Of a stretch of 9,938 nucleotides of DNA, positions 5,967 through 9,938 are shown in pieces. The translations under genes were made by a program, and so were the position numbers. The notes under the pieces were generated by a model. That model saw only the letters and a list, made by a program, of their open reading frames with translations, ran no database searches and was not told the DNA's origin. Each line of letters opens with the position of its first letter. Within the stretch, counting starts at the first letter, position 1. Source of the DNA: CAYJAP01 sp964368425 (GTDB lineage: Bacteria > Bacillota > Clostridia > Christensenellales > UBA1242); the NCBI GenBank assembly GCA_964368425.1, contig CAYJAP010000026.1, positions 1-9,938 on the forward strand. Direction: 5' to 3'.

Positions 5967-7235
5967 TTACGTTTTTCCTCTGATAGAGAATGTAAATCTT
6001 AATTCTATTCCATCTAAAAAGTTTTCCTTATCCTCTAAAGAATCTAAATACTTTTTCCACTTCTTGTTATAAAACCTATTTAGTTTACTAGCAAAATTGA
6101 ATGTATCCGCTTGGCTTTCTTGTAATTTGCTGAAGGCAAAGTTTGCCTCTTCTTTAATCTGCTCCTCCAACATCGTTCTAACAACATCTGTAACAAAGGA
6201 CTTATTACCATCCTGGATAGGCTGGCTATACTTCTCAATAAAAACCTCTTCTAGTTTAAGAATTAGACGAAGAGAAAGTGTTATGACGGGAGTATCTCCA
6301 TCAAAGCTAGGCTTGAGTAAAGTTATCTTTTCTATCATCTCAAAGGTCAGATCGGCATGGTTAAAGTTTTCATCTACCACATCATAAACTGTGACCCTGC
6401 CTGTCTTAGCATTAGAACATAATCTACTATAACCCTTTATTTCTTCCTCCGAAACCTCTCGCATTATCTTACCGTCTTTAACTATAACGGCCTTATTGTC
6501 ATGTTTAATTTTCTTATCCATCTCTCCGGCATACTCCTCACCCGAAGACTCTTCTCCTTCACTCGTTAATCCCACTCCACTCTCAGAACCTCCTGAGACT
6601 GCCCCGTTACCGCCCTCACTCGCTTGGTCGAAAGGATTTTCTACAACCTCCAGCAACGACATAAAAGCAGCACCATGTTCTGCAAAATATGCGTTATAAA
6701 ACTTGTCTATCGTCATCTTACACGAAAACATATTTTCTTCGCCAAAGTCCACTAAATCTTTAACGGACAACCCCATTAACATTTTATCCTTAGATAACGA
6801 TTTCAATAACTCTTCTGCCGTACTAGGACAGTAGACAAGTAAAGCATTTGCGGTTAGATTATTTGTTCTTATGAAATAATCAATGTATGGAGCAATATCT
6901 ACGCCTAAGAATCCACTCCCTATGACCACCGAATCACCGTGGGCTAGACCCAACAACCTACCGGTTATTAAACTAATCTGGTTAAAAGCATAAGATAAAT
7001 TTTCTCCCTTCCCTTGTAACAAAGTGAGGGTTTCTCCCGTCTTAGCATTGTCAGGAACAACAGCAAGAACAGAAACAATAATCTCTCCGTCTACCCTATC
7101 TAGCCCAATAGTAGTGATGATATCTTTTTCCTCTGTCTGTCCTTTTTTATATATTGTAGCGGGTAGAAAAAGTATAATTATTATCGCTATAATTGCAAAG
7201 TTTCTATTCTTTAAGAAGGTTTTTACTGCGGACAT
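5967..7235 (-). CDS. gerAC: Spore germination receptor C subunit, Ger(x)C family, without a lipobox
   Basis: C subunit of a GerA-type nutrient germinant receptor, located at the spore inner membrane. It is 422 aa. Residues 1-11 are short and basic, 12-28 form a hydrophobic helix (FAIIAIIIILFLPATIY), and the GerAC N-domain starts near 35 (KDIITTIGLDRVDGEII). A Ser/Gly/Glu-rich linker covers about 203-243. The C-terminal domain follows, from KAVIVKDGKI (248-257) to the Asp-Phe...Trp-Lys-Lys region (377-395) typical of the family. Family members normally carry a signal peptide ending in a lipobox Cys; here there is no Cys before residue 136. The start is fixed by a strong GGAGGG SD and an in-frame TAA 18 nt upstream, so the lipobox is not simply missed. 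It overlaps gerAB by 32 nt, implying translational coupling. The subunit letter is secure; which paralogous receptor it belongs to cannot be told. Confidence 0.92.
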   Translation of the reverse strand: MSAVKTFLKNRNFAIIAIIIILFLPATIYKKGQTEEKDIITTIGLDRVDGEIIVSVLAVVPDNAKTGETLTLLQGKGENLSYAFNQISLITGRLLGLAHGDSVVIGSGFLGVDIAPYIDYFIRTNNLTANALLVYCPSTAEELLKSLSKDKMLMGLSVKDLVDFGEENMFSCKMTIDKFYNAYFAEHGAAFMSLLEVVENPFDQASEGGNGAVSGGSESGVGLTSEGEESSGEEYAGEMDKKIKHDNKAVIVKDGKIMREVSEEEIKGYSRLCSNAKTGRVTVYDVVDENFNHADLTFEMIEKITLLKPSFDGDTPVITLSLRLILKLEEVFIEKYSQPIQDGNKSFVTDVVRTMLEEQIKEEANFAFSKLQESQADTFNFASKLNRFYNKKWKKYLDSLEDKENFLDGIELRFTFSIRGKT

Positions 7236-8313
7236 AATCCCTCCTTTTCTTTACAAATACTGCAAGAAACAATACTATCGGCATCACAAAATGCACACAT
7301 AAAATAACAATGGAGAATGGTGTGGTTATGATTATTTCGATTATCTTCGCTAGATTCAATCGGAATATCAAAAACATTGCCCATACACAACAAGCAACGA
7401 TTAAAACACTCCAGCCACGAGCTACTGGTATAACATTTGCCAAACATTCTGTAGCCAAAATCATAAATACACCGATTTGTAGCAATAGTGCCACTATCCA
7501 AAATATGATAGCCACCCAATCCAACCTGCCTATAGTAAACGGCAGATTAGAGTGCAGAGGGATATCTGTAACCGACAAATTTCTATTAGTCGAAATGTTT
7601 TCAAATAAACAAACAAAGATAATGTTAAATATAACTGTTAGAACTGCAGAAAGAGCCGCGAATCCAAATATTACCTTTCCACCCTTCTTTTTGAATTTAA
7701 TATTTCCCATTAATAAAAGTATAATTAAATAATCGCCGAAGGTGAAACAAGTCCTAAAGAACCCTTCAAACACAGGCAAAGCCCCGTACTCTGCAAAAGG
7801 CAGTATCGCAAAGACCTCCATGTTAGTTATAGGAATTATCAGTACAACTATAATACATGCCGCCACCACAACAAAAACGAACTCTATACTTCTAAATATC
7901 GCCCTCAAATTTTTACTTATTATAAACACTATTATAGCCGTCATTGGAATAACAAACTTAAACCATTTAAACTCATCAAACAAAGACTCTAACAAGTAAT
8001 TGTGCATCTGCTTAATTAGCAGCGTTCCTTTCATAAACATATAGACAAACATTATAAAAAATATAAGCTTCGCGAACCACTTGCCGAAAGCGTTAGACAG
8101 CAACTCTTTAAAAGTTGTATCGGGATATTTTGTAGCTATCAATAAAACTGCAGCCAATAACAATAAATCGATAGATAGTCCTACAAAAACTGAGAGATAA
8201 CTATCTCTCCCGGCAAACCTTGTAGTGAGCGCTGGAAACATCAAAAATTTCATAGCTACCATCGACAAGCTAAGCACCATTCCAACCTGTCTAGCCGTCA
8301 GTCTTTTTTCCAT
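7204..8313 (-). CDS. gerAB: Spore germination receptor B subunit (GerAB-type endospore permease)
   Basis: B subunit of the germinant receptor, an APC-superfamily membrane protein related to amino acid transporters and thought to hold the germinant-binding site. It is 369 aa, the usual length. About ten hydrophobic segments are visible, near 10-30, 40-60, 80-101, 119-133, 143-161, 185-204, 212-236, 265-289, 301-318 and 333-354. Family-like stretches include RLTARQVGMVLSL (4-16) and IGRLDWVAIIFW (261-272), followed by a basic C-terminal tail KKRRDYVRSK. The start has AGAGGA about 6 nt upstream. It overlaps gerAA by 23 nt at its 5' end and gerAC by 32 nt at its 3' end, so the three subunits are probably made in step. 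The ligand cannot be predicted from sequence. Confidence 0.94.
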   Translation of the reverse strand: MEKRLTARQVGMVLSLSMVAMKFLMFPALTTRFAGRDSYLSVFVGLSIDLLLLAAVLLIATKYPDTTFKELLSNAFGKWFAKLIFFIMFVYMFMKGTLLIKQMHNYLLESLFDEFKWFKFVIPMTAIIVFIISKNLRAIFRSIEFVFVVVAACIIVVLIIPITNMEVFAILPFAEYGALPVFEGFFRTCFTFGDYLIILLLMGNIKFKKKGGKVIFGFAALSAVLTVIFNIIFVCLFENISTNRNLSVTDIPLHSNLPFTIGRLDWVAIIFWIVALLLQIGVFMILATECLANVIPVARGWSVLIVACCVWAMFLIFRLNLAKIIEIIITTPFSIVILCVHFVMPIVLFLAVFVKKRRDYVRSKNLLKE

Positions 8314-9748
8314 CTTTAATCCTCTTTTTATTATTATGTGGTATGGATTTAGGTCTCTTCTTCATATCTGTTAGATGTTTTTTGAAAAGAGTATCTTGGT
8401 GATCATTTTTTACTAAAGGAGCTATCGGAGCAAGATAAGCAATTTCGTAACTGTCAAAATCATTCATGTAAACAACAAGGAAAACGGTAACGAGGACAAC
8501 TCCATAAAATCCTAGCAACCCTCCCGCTATGGTACATAACAAACGTAATATAATCAGCTGGGAAGACTGCTCGGGCAAAGTATAAAGAGTTATACCTGAA
8601 ATAGCTACAATCATAACAGCAGGAGAAGATATAATCCCCGACTTAACTGCCGTATCTCCCAGCACTAGCGCACCGACGATGGACAGTGCCAATCCCAAAT
8701 ATTTAGGCATCTTTAAACTAGCCTCGTACAAAAGCTCAAACAGAATTAATACAAATAATATTTCCGCAAAAGGGGTTAATGGCAACCCCTGAGTAGCGTT
8801 TGTGATAGTTATCAGAAACTTCAGTGGTATCGCCTTATAATGGTACAGCTGTATAGAGATGTATAAACCGGGCAATAACACAGTTACCACCAGCCCGAAA
8901 ACTCGCAATATCCTTAACAGAGTCGCTATCGCTGGTTTATTATAGTAATCGTCACTGTGCTGGAAATCCTCCATAACTATAAATGGCAAAGTTAGTACTA
9001 ATGGAGAACCATCAACAAAGATAGCTACCCTCCCTTCTAGGATTTTACCTGCTATAATATCAGGTTTCTCTGCACTGGCAACTTGCTTTAAAAAACTGTT
9101 TGGGTATTCTTCCAAAAACTGTAATATATACGAGGAATCTAATACTCCGTCAATCTTTATGTCTTTAATTTTATTAATTATTTTCTCTACAACTGACTTT
9201 TTTGCGATGCCATTTATGTACATCACACACACTTGTGTTTTAGAATATTGTCCGACCGTCATGTACTCAGTTATCAAATCTGGACTGGCAATAATCTTTC
9301 TAAGGAACGCCACGTTAGTCTTTATATTCTCTACAAATCCACCTCTAGGACCTTTCATTACCGCACTAGTCGGAGGCTCAGACACCGTTCTCTCTTTCAG
9401 TTTTTCTAGCCCTAGTAACAACACTGTGTCTTGTCCATCAATTAAGACAACTGTTTTGCCCTGAGAGATTGACTCTACAACTTTACTTATTTCAGTCTCT
9501 TCAGCAACATCTGGAACTAATAGTACATTTTCAGTTATGTACTGTAAAACTTGTTTTTGTGGCAAGCTTTCCGTTCGTTTAGCAGGAATGAGTACAGACG
9601 CAGATATCTCGTTAGAATCGACCAACCCGTCCATATACATGAGAGAACATTTTTTATTAGAGATGGAAAAAGCTTTAGTGATCAAATCTTCACTGTTATT
9701 AAAAATTTGCTGTAGCTCTTCCACATTTTTTTGCATTTGCTTCTGCAT
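8291..9748 (-). CDS. gerAA: Spore germination receptor A subunit (GerAA family)
   Basis: A subunit of a GerA-type receptor; such subunits oligomerise in the spore inner membrane and, in recent models, form a ligand-gated ion channel. It is 485 aa, a typical length. The soluble N-domain (1-260) contains VEELQQIFNNSEDLI (9-23), MKGPRGGFVENIKTN (131-145; GPREGF is common in the family, so Glu is replaced by Gly) and EGRVAIFVDGSPLVLTLP (238-255). The membrane domain (about 280-430) contains RILRVFGL, FELLYEASLKMPKYLG (337-352), IVGALVLGDTAVKSGIISSP (357-376) and a final long hydrophobic pair (398-427). The basic tail contains KKRPKSIP. First gene of gerAA-AB-AC. It starts directly after the T-run of a terminator hairpin, and the only SD (GGAG, 7 nt upstream) is inside that hairpin. 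An alternative start at Met5 has no better SD. Confidence 0.95.
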   Translation of the reverse strand: MQKQMQKNVEELQQIFNNSEDLITKAFSISNKKCSLMYMDGLVDSNEISASVLIPAKRTESLPQKQVLQYITENVLLVPDVAEETEISKVVESISQGKTVVLIDGQDTVLLLGLEKLKERTVSEPPTSAVMKGPRGGFVENIKTNVAFLRKIIASPDLITEYMTVGQYSKTQVCVMYINGIAKKSVVEKIINKIKDIKIDGVLDSSYILQFLEEYPNSFLKQVASAEKPDIIAGKILEGRVAIFVDGSPLVLTLPFIVMEDFQHSDDYYNKPAIATLLRILRVFGLVVTVLLPGLYISIQLYHYKAIPLKFLITITNATQGLPLTPFAEILFVLILFELLYEASLKMPKYLGLALSIVGALVLGDTAVKSGIISSPAVMIVAISGITLYTLPEQSSQLIILRLLCTIAGGLLGFYGVVLVTVFLVVYMNDFDSYEIAYLAPIAPLVKNDHQDTLFKKHLTDMKKRPKSIPHNNKKRIKDGKKTDG

Positions 9749-9780
9749 AAAAAAACTCCCACAAGTATTTTGTGGAAGTT
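9749..9780 (-). terminator. Rho-independent terminator that also contains the gerAA Shine-Dalgarno
   Basis: On the minus strand AACTTCCACAA (9780-9770) pairs with TTGTGGGAGTT (9764-9754), giving 11 bp with one T-G wobble and an AATAC loop. It is followed by T-residues that run directly into the gerAA ATG. It lies 40 nt after the stop of the upstream partial gene and would end that transcript. The 3' arm holds GGGAG, the only plausible SD for gerAA, so in any RNA that carries the whole hairpin the site would be base-paired. Confidence 0.8.
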
Positions 9781-9820
9781 CTAAACTTTTATACAGTGTT
9801 GATTTCTAATATTTATCTAC

Positions 9821-9938
9821 CTATTCTTTATCTTCTAAGCTAAACAATATCACCGTACCAAACGAATCTTCTTGATACTCAAAGAATTCATAATTACCTA
9901 CATTAACCCTAAACAATAACCCATAAGAGTAGAAACCA
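9821..9938 (-). CDS. C-terminal end of an unidentified protein (partial)
   Basis: An open frame on the minus strand enters from the right edge and gives 38 residues before TAG at 9823-9821. It begins GFYSYGLLFRVN and ends VILFSLEDKE. The tail is rich in aromatic and acidic residues (YEFFEYQEDSFG). I do not recognise the family from so little sequence. That it is a real gene is supported by its direction, by the terminator 40 nt downstream of its stop, and by the lack of any other gene that this terminator could serve. It lacks its start and most of its length. Confidence 0.55.
   Translation of the reverse strand, partial: GFYSYGLLFRVNVGNYEFFEYQEDSFGTVILFSLEDKE

Noticed and set aside
7310..7732. 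140-codon plus-strand open frame within gerAB
   Set aside because: It lies antisense to a clearly recognised 10-TM gene, has no SD and no recognisable protein features. It is a shadow of the real gene. The same holds for the other plus-strand frames across metG, recD2 and the ger genes.
9781..9820. Sigma-G-type promoter for the ger operon
   Set aside because: I looked for sigma-G -35 and -10 elements at 17-18 base spacing. Only a TATAAA-like hexamer (9793-9788) with no matching -35 is present, so I do not annotate it.

Overview
The window looks like a chromosomal segment of an endospore-forming, low-GC Bacillota, probably from the Clostridia. Three things point there: a complete GerA-type spore germinant receptor operon, an S18 protein of the zinc-binding (Cys-rich) type, and sigma-A-like promoters with AT-rich spacers and strong Shine-Dalgarno (SD) sites. 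No taxon can be fixed from the sequence alone. Every gene I accept is on the minus strand, so transcription runs from the right end to the left. The coding density is high and I see no mobile element, CRISPR array, tRNA or rRNA.

In order of transcription: (1) 9821-9938 is the last 38 codons of an unrecognised gene, followed by a rho-independent terminator hairpin (9749-9780). (2) 9748-5967 is a three-gene, overlapping germinant receptor operon: A subunit (membrane protein with large soluble N-domain), B subunit (10-TM permease-like) and C subunit (normally a lipoprotein, but without a lipobox here). (3) 5935-4797 is the rpsF-ssb-rpsR operon (S6, single-strand binding protein, S18). It has its own sigma-A promoter, a leader hairpin resembling the S6:S18 autoregulatory RNA motif, and a clean terminator after rpsR. 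(4) 4748-1689 is recD2-comFC, driven by its own promoter: a RecD2-type 5'-3' helicase and a ComF-family phosphoribosyltransferase, both DNA-processing or competence-associated genes. (5) 1685-23 is metG, methionyl-tRNA synthetase, expressed from a perfect-consensus sigma-A promoter that begins just after the comFC stop.

The gene content is mostly housekeeping plus sporulation, and I did not find a convincing undescribed system. The points worth a second look are regulatory or involve unusual subunits. The germination A-subimunit gene's SD lies inside the 3' arm of the preceding terminator hairpin. The C subunit has a transmembrane anchor instead of a lipoprotein cysteine. Stem-loops sit almost exactly at the predicted transcription start of recD2 and metG, and possibly of the ger operon. 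MetRS carries variant HIGH (TLGN) and KMSKS (KLSKS) signatures.
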